Source: Branchinecta lynchi (Eukaryota; Arthropoda; Branchiopoda; Anostraca; Branchinectidae). From it: a stretch of DNA of 64,000 bases. How positions within the stretch are numbered: position 1 is the stretch's first letter; every line of letters begins with the position of its first letter. Below the pieces are notes generated by a model. That model ran no database searches, was not told the DNA's origin, and saw only the letters and a program-made list of their open reading frames with translations. The position numbers were made by a program, and so were the translations under genes. Shown in pieces: positions 32,338-43,697 of the stretch. Where the stretch lies: contig JAKZAP010000009.1 of NCBI GenBank assembly GCA_023053575.1, forward strand, positions 11,141,869 through 11,205,868, given 5' to 3'.

Positions 32338-32631
32338 GCTGAAAATGTCTGAAAATCTGGAAAGGTGTTAATCATAGTATCGATCACCCTGACTAATGTA
32401 AAGTGACCTTAATACCCCCCCCCCCCCCGTTTGTCTGCCAGTCGGTACAAATAGACGAGTCAGCGAGAAGCGCCGCGATTTTTCGTATAAACAGTCGATT
32501 TTTCGCAAATATAGTCGATTTTTCGCGATAACAGTCAGCTTTTCTTAAAATCCTTCGATTTTTTCTTAAAAACAGTTCTTCTTTTCTGCAAAAACAGTTG
32601 GTTAAAATGACAAGTCATTCGGTAAATACCT

Positions 32632-32662
<31 letters not shown>

Positions 32663-32838
32663 AACAAAACATTTCGGCTAGTTACGTCTCTGGGCATATC
32701 AGTGATTATTTTGGCATTTCAGACCACTGTTAAATGAGCTGACAAATTTTTGGATTACGATTAGGAATATCTAGAGAGAATTTATATTCAAACAACGCAT
32801 AAAAACCGACACGTCAGCCACGATGGTTTGGCAGCAAT

Positions 32839-32974
32839 ATTTTGGCTCTTCTTGGCAAAGGTCCTCGTCAGGCTGTCAAACCTCAGGACCAACGTTGGGG
32901 AAGGATATTTTGGCTCTTCTTGGCAAAGGTCCTCGTCAGGCTGTCAAACCTCAGGACCACCGTTGGGGAAGGAA
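32839..32974. repeat. 68-bp tandem duplication
   Basis: ATTTTGGCTCTTCTTGGCAA through GTTGGGGAAGGAT, repeated at 32839 and 32907 with one base difference. Reversed relatives occur at 46760-46826 (CCTGACGAGGACCC, CCAAGAAGGGCCGAAATAT) and 54445-54478, so it is part of a dispersed repeat. Its origin is not identified. Confidence 0.8.
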
Positions 32975-33784
32975 CAAGCCTGCACTCATAACCTGCGTAT
33001 CCGTTTATGCATTGTTTGATATATATTTCCCAGTCAGCTTGGGCTCTAGGAGTATTTATCTAGAGAGAATACGTCAGTAGGACAGAACTTACTCAATTCT
33101 ACTTCCCTGGGATGATCCAAAGCTTAGAGAAAGAAGGTGCATTTGTTAACTCGCTGCAATGTGCGCCTCTTGTCCCAGGGCAGAGTAGGGCGATGGCCAG
33201 AAAGAGTGACAGTCTTTTTATCCGAGACGAAACATAGTAAAAAGGCTAGCCCCCCCCCCCTCCGTCCTGTCGGTGGTAGTAGCACCTGTGCTTCAAATAA
33301 TTATGTAGAGTCCGATTTTTAAATGATCGTTCACTTTTCTTTGCAAATAAAATCGTTTTGCTGAAGATTTTGGTAAGAATTCGTACTAATTACGTTGGTA
33401 ACGAAATCTGTTACGTCAGTAACAGAGGAAAAAAAATCGTAGAATCGAAGCATAGAGCTCAATCGTTCCGAATTTCTGCCTTAACAACCCTAAGATTGTT
33501 GCTAACTGACGAAAAAAAAATCAGTTCGCCATACCTTACAGATTCGCTAAAAATTAAGACTATGTGCACATTACCAAAAAGTCACTTCTGTTTTTTGTTA
33601 CGTTGGAAACGCGTAGTTTTTGGAGCCGTGCACACAAACCGTGCAAAGGAAATCGCTGGAACACATGACATAAGAAAGAAGCAGGCTCGACCTTTGACAC
33701 AAAGTAAAAACGAGTCCTCCCAAGTTGAGCTACAGCCTTTCTAAGCGTAAAAAACGTTACGTAGGTAACGAACGATGGAGTTGC

Positions 33785-33862
33785 CCCTATACACGACGTA
33801 GCGTAACGTTACGACCTACTGTATATTATATACGACGTAGCGTAACGTTACGATTTACAAAT
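33785..33862. repeat. short tandem duplication with GTAACGTTAC palindrome
   Basis: ACGACGTAGCGTAACGTTAC occurs at about 33793 and 33831, 38 bp apart. GTAACGTTAC is palindromic. Confidence 0.75.
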
Positions 33863-34285
33863 ATCCAGTGGCAATTTCATTTGACTCGTTTGGTCGCGCA
33901 AGTTCAACAACTATTAACAAAATAACACTAACTTTCAAGTCTTTCAACGGCCACAAACAATCGACAATTAGCTTCGCCTCTGCACCTGCACCTCGTCCTC
34001 GCCTGCACTAAACTAAAACGTCTAAAACTACCGATCTCTTTGTTCCCCTGCAACTCCTGCAAGACCACCAGGGTTGTTCCTGCCTCTACCGTTCACACTT
34101 TGTCTCTGATTGGCTACAATATCGGCCGTTCTAAAAATAGACTGGCACGCAAACAAGGATGAGTTTCCGACCGTAGAAATGTCAAGAAGAAAACTGAGAC
34201 GAGACGGCTGGCTGGAAAGATGAGTCATAACAACTATCAAGCGATATAATTGTTTCGTTTTTGCAGATACCGTGGTATCTGTTGC

Positions 34286-34958
34286 CACACCGTCAAAAGT
34301 TTCATGACAGATAACACGAGGATGCGCGGTTTCAACAGATAATGCGTAAGAGGTAACACTTCGGATGTTACAGGACTTAACCTGATCGCAAAAAACGGTT
34401 TTGCTGCTTCCTAACACTTGGATGTTATCTTTTGTGTTTGAAAATGTTTTTCATAATAAGCGTTACCATCAGGAAGAACCGAAAACCGCCAAAATATATC
34501 TGCTGAGTCTTATGACATCATGACGTGTTTGGTCGGGAGGCTTGGGAGGAAAGGGTTTGGTTTCAAGTATGGGAAGTAAGTGTTTTGGTCAGCTCCGAAG
34601 GCTGGGTAGATTCCTGAAGCTAGCTATGACCCCCCATGAACTATTTTTATAGAAGTTGATTTTTGGTTTGTTTTCGGAGTGTATGATATTTTGTTTTTTG
34701 TTATTGTGTTATGTTTCCCGCTATGGCCCTTGTGCTTTATTGGGAATAAATTCATTCATTCATTCACCATGACGATAAGAAATAAAGTCAGTAGATGCTT
34801 TTTTGGCTCTTCCTAACAAAGCTTGTTACGCATAGCATTTCACGCATAAAGTTTTCAAACACAAAAGATGACATCCGAAGTGTTATCTGTTACGCATTAT
34901 CTGTTGAAACCGCGCATCCTCGTGTTATCTGTTATGAAACTTCTGACAGTGCACGGTA
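34286..34958. mobile_element. TA-type MITE (Tc1/mariner-like), interrupted by a LINE end
   Basis: Left CACCGTCAAAAGTTTCATGA and right TCATGAAACTTCTGACAGTG-type ends (the right ends at about 34958) with GGATGCGCGGTTTCAACAGA inside each arm. Same family as 51131-51495 and 59217-59533. A 242-bp LINE 3' end sits inside it at 34526-34767. Confidence 0.75.
34526..34767 (+). mobile_element. LINE 3' end with (ATTC)n tail
   Basis: A 3' untranslated LINE piece ending TTGGGAATAAATTCATTCAT followed by TCATTCAC. It is flanked by CATGACG on both sides (34519-34525 and 34768-34774), a 7-bp target-site duplication. The uninterrupted MITE copy at 51.3 kb has one TTTCATGACG at the same place. Confidence 0.75.
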
Positions 34959-35001
34959 AAAGCAAGAATAAATAAGGGATTATTTATTCTTGGTAAAAGC
35001 C

Positions 35002-35361
35002 AGGCTTCACCTTCCAGATTCCCAGACGTCCGATGCTTCCGCATAGTCAAGCCAACCCTTCCAGATTTTCATGATTACGATGACAACTAAATGTGCTGTT
35101 CTTCAACATTTCCTAGATGTCCTTTACATTTGAAATATCTCTTGCATCCCAGTCACAACTGTCAATCACTTTTCCTGTTCTTCCCTTCATTTGCATGTTT
35201 GTTGTGTCTCTCGAACGTGTTGCCTATATGGGACCATCCGTAATCTGGGGTGTCCAACACCCCGGACTTCCTGACGTTTTTGGCCTGGCTTCACCTTCCA
35301 GTTCAGTCTCGATGAAAACGGCTGTCTGGAATCCGGAAGAAAAATCTGGAAGGTGAAGCCT
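35002..35361. mobile_element. MITE with 19-bp inverted ends (copy 1)
   Basis: AGGCTTCACCTTCCAGATT at 35002-35020 and its exact reverse complement at 35343-35361. The interior matches 37309-37658 in the opposite orientation. A second internal CTTCACCTTCCAG near 35288 makes a nested palindrome. Confidence 0.85.
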
Positions 35362-35472
35362 CGCTTTAACTGGATCTCCATTTATTCGTAGTTAGCGTGG
35401 TATCTGATACACGGTTTCTCTGCAAAAACGAGTATTACCGAACTTGCACTTTTCGAAGTCATCCCGAAAGAA

Positions 35473-36075
35473 CACGAGCTACGAGCTCATATGGCACTTG
35501 CTACTAGTAGGTGGTAAAGAAAGTTGATGAGAACGTCACAAAATCCCCGCCATCCAGAAAAATGCGGTTTGGACCTAGAGATAGGTTATCTAGTTTCATA
35601 CAAGTCTGAAAATTTCTGGCATCGCACAGATGATTTAGGGCAAATGACTTTTCCACCTTCCAAGTCTCAACCCAATAGATCCACTCGTTTGGTCCCTAGA
35701 CGTGCCACACGGTTTCTGGGACCGTTCCATCACATCGCACGCGGCCGAATCTGATTCTACTTCTAAATTGATCATCTGAAGCGTTTTCCCGTACCACCTA
35801 TCAAGTTTCACTAGAAACCGAGCATTTTTGTTTTACTTCTGGTGACCCCCCCCCCCCTCACCGTTGTCGGATCCGGTTTGAACCCTAAAATGTGTCATCT
35901 CGGGCATATAATTCCTCTACATTCCAAGTTTCATTCAAATCGTTCAACTTGTTTGACCCCTATGCGAGGAATATCATCTCCGTGACCCCCCCCCCCCCCC
36001 CCAGAGTGGCTGACATCTCCTCTTCCCCTCCATAAAGTTCGACAGGAATCGGAACGTAGCCTATCAGTCTACATG
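35473..36075 (+). mobile_element. family A element, 5' fragment
   Basis: Left end ACGAGCTACGAGCTCATATG with GCACTTG and two core units with poly(C) tracts (about 35847 and 35987). It is truncated at about 36075, where a LINE fragment begins. Confidence 0.7.
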
Positions 36076-36080
36076 TTTTC

Positions 36081-37110
36081 GTGTCCGAGAGTTTACTTGC
36101 ATTGAATGCTAAAAAGACAAATTATATGGTGTTCAAAAGAACTGGAACACATGAAGAACTGCCACAGCCATTAACATTCAATGAAGTGACCCTTGAACGA
36201 ATAGAAGAAATATGTTATCTTGGATTTATAATAGATTGTAATTTATCTTGGAAAAAGCATAGTGATGTTGTGTCTTCTAAAGTATCAAAAGGAGTTGGAA
36301 TGCTGCGCCGTTTCAAAAAATATATTCCCTACCAGCGTTCTTATTCTGTTATACCATTCGTTAATAACACCTTACATTTATTACGGTTGTTCACTTTGGG
36401 CTAGCAATTTTTACGGTAATTACAAGAAAATACAGATACAGCAAAACAAAGCTCTACGGCCAATAGGTAAGTATGAAAGAGGTGTTGTGAGTACTGATTC
36501 CATATTTCGAAAGTATAATATTTTGAATGTTGGACAAATTAGAGATTACCAGATTTGAACGTCTAATATCATGATTATAACACAAGAAATGCGGAACTAC
36601 TGGCGAGTCAAGCGAGAAACACTACACGTTCGGGCTTCGTCATAAAGCATATGGGAACTGCAGTTTGGAACTCGATTCCTTGTGAAATCCAGAATGCGGT
36701 AAGTTTAGCTCAGTTCAAAGGTCCGACTAAAGAAACATTTCTTGACAGACCACCATTGATACAATTTTAATCCATTTGTTGAGTTGATTGGTTGATTTTG
36801 GTACGACGGCATGGTTTCCCACTTACTACTGTTTGTTGTTGTTATTTTTTTTCTTTGCTTTCTTTCTTCATTTCTTTTTCTTCTTTCTCTTTCAGTTTTT
36901 CTTCTCTTTTTTTAAAATGTATATGAAAATTAATGTAACATGAATCGTGAATTTTTTTTTTGACTGCCCCCACAGGCCCATTCGGGCTTTCATGCAGTCA
37001 GAAGTATCGGCTACATGTATAAAGGATGTTAAGAGGGTTATAAAAGGTGTATTTATTTAGTTTAGCATGTAAGAGTTGGTTTGTATAATAGAGAGTATTA
37101 AACTAGACTA
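36081..37110 (+). mobile_element. LINE ORF2 C-terminal part and 3' UTR
   Basis: Translation in two frames gives LNAKKTNYMVFKRTG, YLGFIIDCNLSWKKHSDVV, LYHSLITPYIYYGCSLWASN, YNTRNAELLASQARNTTRS and WNSIPCEIQNAVSLAQFK. This is the standard reverse transcriptase thumb and C-terminus of Jockey/CR1-like LINEs. At least one frameshift near 36340 shows it is dead. The coding part ends at a TAA near 36769; an A/T-rich 3' part follows to about 37110. Confidence 0.85.
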
Positions 37111-37308
37111 AGACTAAAAATCACTCGTCATCGTAGGTAGTTTTCTGACGCGTAATCTCACTTCCGTTCTACATAGAACTGATGTAATGATTTGCCACCT
37201 AGACCGCCACCTAGGATAACTTAGAACTTGAAGTTCGTGTGTACATGGTAACGCTGATTATTTAGCGTGAAGTCGCCTGCGTATGGCTTTTCGCTATCTG
37301 CTTAAGCC

Positions 37309-37658
37309 AGGCCTCACCTTCCAGATTTTTCTTCCGGATTCCAGATAGCCGTTTTCGTCGAGACGGATCTAGAAGGTGAAGCCAGGCCAAAAACGTCTGG
37401 AAGTCTGGGGTGTTGATGTCTGGAAGGTGTCATAGAGGCAACCCGTTCGAGAGACACTACAAATATTCAAATGGGGGAAGAAAAAGGAAAGTGACTGTGA
37501 GCTGAGACTGGGATGCAAGAGATACTTGAAATGTAAACGAGGCATCTAGGAATGTTGAAGAACAGCAAATTAGCTATCATCATCATCATGAAAATCTGGA
37601 AGGGTTGGCTTGACTATGCTGAAGCCCCGGACGTCTGGGAATCTGGAAAGTGAAGCCT
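37309..37658. mobile_element. MITE with 19-bp inverted ends (copy 2, inverted)
   Basis: AGGCCTCACCTTCCAGATT at the left and AATCTGGAAAGTGAAGCCT at the right. The interior is the reverse of 35002-35361 (shared AGAGACACTACAAATATTC-type and GGGTTGGCTTGACTATGC blocks). Confidence 0.8.
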
Positions 37659-37829
37659 AACCTTTAGGTAACAGTCTACCCGTTGTCCAAGGCCTAAACC
37701 TGACGGTCTCTCTAGACACAAGGGTTACTTTACAAACGTAACAAAGGGGAATGTGTGAATATAAAGATGAATTCATGAATATGGTCATTACTTAAATAGT
37801 TCAAGGTGATATTGATGAAAGTCTGAAGA

Positions 37830-38520
37830 GATAGATAGATAGATAGAAAGTTTATTTTAAAAATCGACTATCGTGGTTATAAACCAAATTTGCGATTATT
37901 GTCAAACAGACAGAAAAAACTACAATATATGTGTAAAATGTCAGTACGCTTAAAAATTCAAACTTCAGTAAAATATTTCATGAACTCGGGAACAAAACTT
38001 TTTGCAAATCTAGCGTGTTTTGTTGGTACGGACAGAGCTTGGGAACCTTAGAACTTACCACTCGTTCTGGTCGACTTCTAACATTTTGATAGGGGGGAGG
38101 GAGGACTTGGGAGTGGAGAGGATGAGATACCATGGCTGAACCGAAGTCAGTGCTTAGCTCCTTTCTGCGCTCCTGCAGTGTTTTTAGGTTAAAGTGTATT
38201 AAAAGGTATGAGTAGGGAAGCTTCGGTCCACTATGAATAATAAGAAGAGCCCGCTTCTGTATTCTTTCTAGTTTATCTCTTTGTTCCTGCGATAATGAAA
38301 AATGCCAAACGGGTGCTGCGTATTCCAGGGTGGGTCTGATGAAAGAAGTATAAACTCGCAGTAGATGACACTGGGGTATTTTCATTTTTGAAAGAAGTTT
38401 TAAGTTTTGTATTCCTGCATTTGGCCCGGTGTTCACTTGGCCTTGTAGTTGTGAGGAGAAGTATCCAAAAGATACTTACGTTAGTACTCTCGTCTAATGC
38501 TAGGCCAGGTTGATCATTCA
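37830..38520 (-). mobile_element. LINE ORF2 C-terminal part with (TATC)n 3' tail
   Basis: Minus-strand translation of 37978-38436 gives YTSFIRPTLEYAAPVWHFSL, EQRDKLERIQKRALLII and LKTLQERRKELSTDFG, a typical LINE ORF2 end. The 3' part (AACCACGATAGTCGATTTTT, AATAAACTTTC) ends in a TATC repeat at about 37832-37848. The same 3' terminus occurs on the plus strand at 58496-58552. Confidence 0.85.
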
Positions 38521-38624
38521 CGGAAGAACGGTTGGGTCATTAAATCTGGTCCAGGATTTGCCGCCCGGTTGCTGGGTCGGAAAGATTGTGTTTTTGAAAG
38601 CTTCTCCGCTTCGGATGACATACT

Positions 38625-38903
38625 GAGCCTCGTTTTTGTTGCATGCTGCAGGTCCACTTCTCGGCCGATTCCGGACTTATTCTTTCTACATCCGCTTTTG
38701 CACTGCAGCGCTTCCGAGGAAGACGGCAGCGCTTCTCGAGAATCGCGGACTTGCTCACCGACCAAGTCCGTGCTTCCCTGCAAGATGCTGCAGCGCTGCC
38801 GCTTCAACCAAGAAGAAAGTGAGTCCAAAAACACATATTGTTCAAAAGCCAAGAAGTGCTGCAGCAGCGATGCGGCAGCGCTATTGCAACAAAAACGAGG
38901 CTC
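38625..38903. mobile_element. inverted-repeat element with GAGCCTCGTTTTT ends
   Basis: GAGCCTCGTTTTTGTTGCA at 38625 and its counterpart TTGCAACAAAAACGAGGCTC ending at 38903. The interior is unusually GC-rich with GCAGCGCT motifs on both strands. No target duplication was identified. Confidence 0.65.
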
Positions 38904-39070
38904 TGGTTACTTGCCACCCAGCTGGTATTTGTATTTTTTTTTAAAAGCGCAACGCAAAAACAATGACGGATAAAACCAGAAAAGTAAGAAAAACGGATAA
39001 CTAAGATAGAAAAAAGTGATACAAACAATGACGAGCAAACCTAGATAGAAAAAAAAGCGAGCACTGAAGG

Positions 39071-39547
39071 ATGCCGGATAGCCCTAGAGACTTAGCTCTG
39101 GGCTCTTTGGTCCCATTCTTCGAAAAGGTTGGATACATCGACGAAATGCGTTAATGATGGACTTTTCCGGAACCAACCGAGATTACGGCTTCGTCATATT
39201 TTCAAACCCGTCAGAGGCAACTCGTGAAATTGTCGAGTTGAAAAACTACCGCATAAGACCAAACCATTGTTTGGAGTTACTTGGCCAGTTTACAACTGCC
39301 GACTTTTCGTTGGCGGAATCCCGAAAGACATCAGCCGGGAGGAGATCCTCAGTGACATGAAAAAGGTCACTGAATGTATCTTTAATGTAGTGTTCCCGTC
39401 GGTAACGGACAAGACAAGGTCCCGGGGTTTTGCTTTCGTCGAGTAGGAGAATCACCGCGCTGCTGTTATGGCCCGACGGAAGCTCCGCCCGGAAAATATG
39501 ACGCTGTTCGACCAGGTTGTTGCTGTGGATTAGCAGAACCGGAATCG
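39071..39547 (+). pseudogene. hnRNP R/Q (Syncrip)-like processed pseudogene fragment
   Basis: Reading across frames gives SLVPFFEKVGYIDEMR, then MMDFSGTNRDYGFVIFSNP and LKNYRIRP, then CRLFVGGIPKDISREEILSD, DKTRSRGFAFVE and ENHRAAVMARRKLRP. These are the end of RRM1 and most of RRM2 of the hnRNP R/Q/ACF family, in order and without introns. It is broken by single-base shifts near 39151 and 39295, a stop in place of the Tyr after FAFVE (about 39445), and a damaged VDWAEPE end. The absence of introns suggests retroposition; no poly(A) tail or target duplication was found. Confidence 0.82.
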
Positions 39548-40969
39548 GAAGGTGTGATCTAGCTCAACACAGGAACGCATAGAGCGATGTGAAGTGCATG
39601 GTTTTATAATAGCATGTACTTTAACGGCAATTGGATATTATATTGGATATTATGCTTGGCTTTTCATTAATTAATTCATTCAATAGATTCACTAGCATTC
39701 AGGCGAAGTACCTAATTGTTTGAATGGGTGTTTCGCTCTTTTTTTTGCCAGCTCAGTGTTGATCAATGCTAACCACTGTTCAATGTTAACCAACGTTAAA
39801 AGATACACAGTTCTAGTGAACCCTATTTTTCTGCGTATAGTATGATCAGTTGGGAAAGATAAACTAAGAATTACGACTACCCCTCCCCCCTCCCCGACAA
39901 GGTCTCAAGAAGGAAGTCTGTCGGTTCACTTCATAACTAAATCGATAGGAAATTAATTATTTATTTACAACCCTTTAATAAAAAAAAAGGATGGAGTTCA
40001 AACGAAAAACTAAACGAACAATCAAAAGGAAAACATTACACGTTCACAGAGAAATAATCGGCAATTGTTAACTGAAAACTCTGATCAACAACCAACCAGG
40101 GTTAGGCTGGGCTGGAATACTTCAATAATACATGAAATCCCCCGGTACAGTTTTGCCGGAAAGAAGTTTTGTCTCAGGAAGTTTTGTCTCTCAGGCCTAA
40201 GCAGCTAAAATTAGCGAAATTTGCCGTCACGTTTTTGGATAAAGATCAGCTGCTGCCAAAAGCTCGGTACATCAGCCTCAGTACTAACTATTGGTTGTAT
40301 TTTTGCGGTAACCAGGTGTCTGTTAATCTGATGAATTGTTGTTTTCACAGCCACCCAGCAACACATAGGCCTACTCTTGATGATTACCTCTCCCTGCCGA
40401 TGCAGAATCTCCGGGTACCTGCAGAAGAAATGAAGAAACGGTGTCACAGCAGCTCCGAAAGATCGCCGTGATTTTCTGACACAGGATTTGAGTATTTGAG
40501 TCTGAGTCCTTATTGACACGTTTACTCCTTCTTCCTGAGGATCATTGGCGTGTTTTGGACTTAAGTCATATTGAGTATTAGCAAGAATATTAGCAACCCT
40601 GGTATCTGGTACCGAGTAACCCTGTTTAGTCCGGAGTTACCGGAATTCTAACCTAGTAACCTAGTAGCAACCGGGTGTCCGAAAGAACGACAAGAGTGCG
40701 CTCAGTTACCGGGTAAAAGTAACTCCAAGAGTTCCCGCAAAAACGCAACTACTGTTTAGTTAGCGTATTCCGCTTGGCAACCCAACTTGTTGGCAAAATA
40801 AATAAACGTAAAATCTCACTAGGGTACAATTTCAGTTTCAACTTTCTAATGAGGGTTTGCTCGTTTTCGGTTTTAGTGCTCAGCAAGTGCCCGGTGCCGG
40901 CACCGGCTGACAATTTCTTCCAGTCCGGCATGAAGGCAGTGTTGGAAATGAAAATCACTGTCTTTAAAA
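39548..40969. other. gene-free stretch
   Basis: No coding exon supported. ORFs such as 40169-40471 lack family features. A perfect 16-bp palindrome, CCGGTGCCGGCACCGG, lies at 40891-40906 and uses the same GCCGGTGCC word as the 24.8-kb minisatellite. Confidence 0.5.
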
Positions 40970-43606
40970 CAAGAGCTACGAGCTCATATGGCACTTGTTA
41001 CGAGTATGTGATGCAAGAAAGTAGATGAGAATGTCACAAAATACAACTTTCAACCCCCCCTAGGTTCGAACCCAGAAATAGGATATCCAGTTTCACTCGA
41101 GTCTGAGTATTTCCGGCACTGCGTCGGATTATCTAGGGCATATTACTTTCTACCTTTTAAGTTTAGATCCACTCGTTTGATTCCTAAACGTGCCACACCA
41201 TTTCCGGTACCCCCCCCCCCTCCGACGGCCGGGTTCGGACACCTAAATAAATCATCTAAAGCATCTTCGCTTACCGCCTATCGGTTTTCACTCGAATCTG
41301 AGCATTTTTCGGGAAATTGCTCGAGCACCGTGCTCGGATTCGGTCCGGACCCTAAAATATGTCATCTCATCTAGCGCATATGATCTTTGACTTTCCAAGT
41401 TCCATTAATATCGGTCCACTCGTGACCCCTCGGCGAGCCACAGAATTTCCGAGACTCTCCCTCCAACTCCCCCCTCTGTGACCGAATAGATTCGGACGTC
41501 AAATAACAAATCTGTGACGCATAAACTCGGTCCTGTCCAACTTGCATACCATTCGTCCCATTCGTTTGGTTTTTGTGCACGTCAAAAAGTTTACGGACCC
41601 CCCTCCAACTCCCCCAACCATGGCTGCATGTAGTTCAGAAACATGTTTTACATATCTAGGTCATCAGTTTTTATCAACCATGAAGTTTCACTCGAATCGC
41701 ACCACCTGTTCCGGATTCCCATTTCCTTTGCTCCCTCAAAAACGGTCTATTTGGTCGGGTCAGTAATATGCTCGCCAAGTTTTATCGTCCTTGGCACATC
41801 TGGACGTGTCATAACTCGCGATCACTGGAATTCCGGGAAACCTCTTCCAACTCCCCCCAAAGAGCCCCGGTAAGATCTGGTTCTTTCGAGAACGTGTCTA
41901 CAGGGCTTATGCTTGTTTTTCCTACCAAATTCTATCCCGATCCCTCGACTCTAAGCGTTTCACGAGATTTCCGGTGGCCCCCTCCAACTCCCCATCCGGA
42001 CCTAACGTGGAACATCTGAGACGATACCTCTGCTTGCCGAGTTTCATTCAAATCCGTTCACCCGTTCAAAAGTTATGCATGACACTAGATTCTCGATTCC
42101 CCATCCCTCCACGCCCCCCACGATGGTCGGATATGGGAAACAACTAATCTCAAGGCAGTCTGTACGGATCCCTGATATGCCTACCAAATTTCATCGTCCT
42201 AGTCCGAACTTGCGGGATCATCGAATCCCCCCCCCCCCCAACTCCCCCGCTGTGCCCGAATTTGGTCCGGTGATGTGAACGATGGATCTAGGAGTTGAGA
42301 AAGTTCTTCCCACCAAGTTTCGTCCCAATCCCTCGACTCTAAGAATTTCCCAAGATTTCCGGTTTCCCCCTCCAGCTCCCACCAAAGTCACCGGATCCGG
42401 TCCGGATTTTAAGTGTGTCGTCTGAGGCACGAGGTCTCTCCAAATATTCAATTTCATTGCTATCCGATCACCCTTTCGAAGGTTATAAATACCTCAAAAT
42501 ATCGGTTTCCCCATCCCTCCACTCCCCCCACGATGCTCGGATCGGGGAAGTGACTATTTCCAGCTTAATCGTTTAAGGACCCTGATATGCCTGCCAAGTT
42601 TCATTGTCCTAGCACATCCGGAAGTACGAACTAGCGCGATCACCGGAATTCCCCCCCCCCTTCAACCCCCCACAGTGCCCAAATCCATCCCGGACATGTC
42701 AACGACGTATCTAGGACTTGTGCTTGTTCTTCCCATCAAGTTTCATCCCGATCCCTCCACTCTAAGGGTTTTCCAAGATTTCCGGTTCCCCCTCTTCAGC
42801 TACCCCCACAGTCGCCGGATCCGGTACCGATTTTAAGCAGGTCGTCTGAAACATGCGGTCTTTCTAAATATCAAGTTTCATTAAAGCGGGCCACAAAAAA
42901 TGGTATTTCTACCAAATACACAATGCTAACCATCCCTACTGTCACTATGAATGTTTAAAACCACTAAAAACACCGTAAAAGAATGGACAAATAAAAAAAA
43001 ACCCACCAAATTTCCTAGGTTTGAAATAACTCCGTCTGGACTAAATCTCAGCTGATTATCCCGGACAGCTGTTTTGGCACGTAGAGCCAAGGGTCAAAAT
43101 AATAATTTCCATCTAATGCTCCAACTGTTTATTACAAATACAAATAAATAATTATATTTGTCTTGTCTTGTCTTATAATTCTTTACTAATCAATCCTGGA
43201 AAATCTCGTCATCTAGAAAATAAGACTTTCGGCATGGTTTTTTTCTGGAGCCAAAAGAGCAACCCGGCAGTCGCGTTCAATTCAAAATAAACCTGTGGCA
43301 TGCGATAACTAAGAAAAGGTAAACGGAATGTTTGGATTAGGACTTTAAGATCCGATCACCCGTTCAAAAGTTATAAATCCCTCTAGTTCCGGATTCCCCC
43401 TCCCTCCACTCCCACCACGGTGCTCAGATCGGTGAAGTGACTATTTCCAACTTAATCTTTTGGGATGATAAGCCTTCCAAGTTTCATCGTCCTAGCTTAT
43501 GTGGAAGTGCCCGAACTAGCAAAACCTGGACAGACCGACCGACAGACGGACAGAAATTGCGATCGCTATATGGCACTTGGCCGAAGGGCAAGTGCCATAA
43601 AAAACG
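40970..43606 (+). mobile_element. family A element, complete ends, with an insertion
   Basis: Left end CAAGAGCTACGAGCTCATAT + GGCACTTG at 40970. Core units contain CCAAGTTTCATC and poly(C). The tail at about 43500-43606 has GACCGACCGACAGACGGACA, GCTATATGGCACTTGGCCGA and AGGGCAAGTGCCATA. Within it, about 42885-43345 is unrelated A/T-rich sequence (TTGTCTTGTCTTATAATTC), inserted between TTTCATTAA and AGATCCGATCACC. Confidence 0.75.
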
Positions 43607-43697
43607 TCCAAATGTGTCATTTTTGCAGCAAGGATTCCGACCAGAAGTGACTGTTTCAAGTTTTTTTTTTTATGAAAACAACATTAGGATGTGTAAT

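Larger units (their letters stand above)
31031..34285. other. gene-free stretch with local repeats
   Basis: No supported coding exon. It holds poly(C)/poly(A) tracts near 32415 and 32630, a perfect hairpin at 32302-32337, a 68-bp tandem duplication at 32839-32974 and repeated GTTACGT motifs up to 33860. ORFs of 60-130 codons here show no family features. Confidence 0.5.

Noticed and set aside
33358..33744. 128-codon plus-strand ORF
   Set aside because: No family features, splice signals or neighbours; composition is like the surrounding non-coding sequence.
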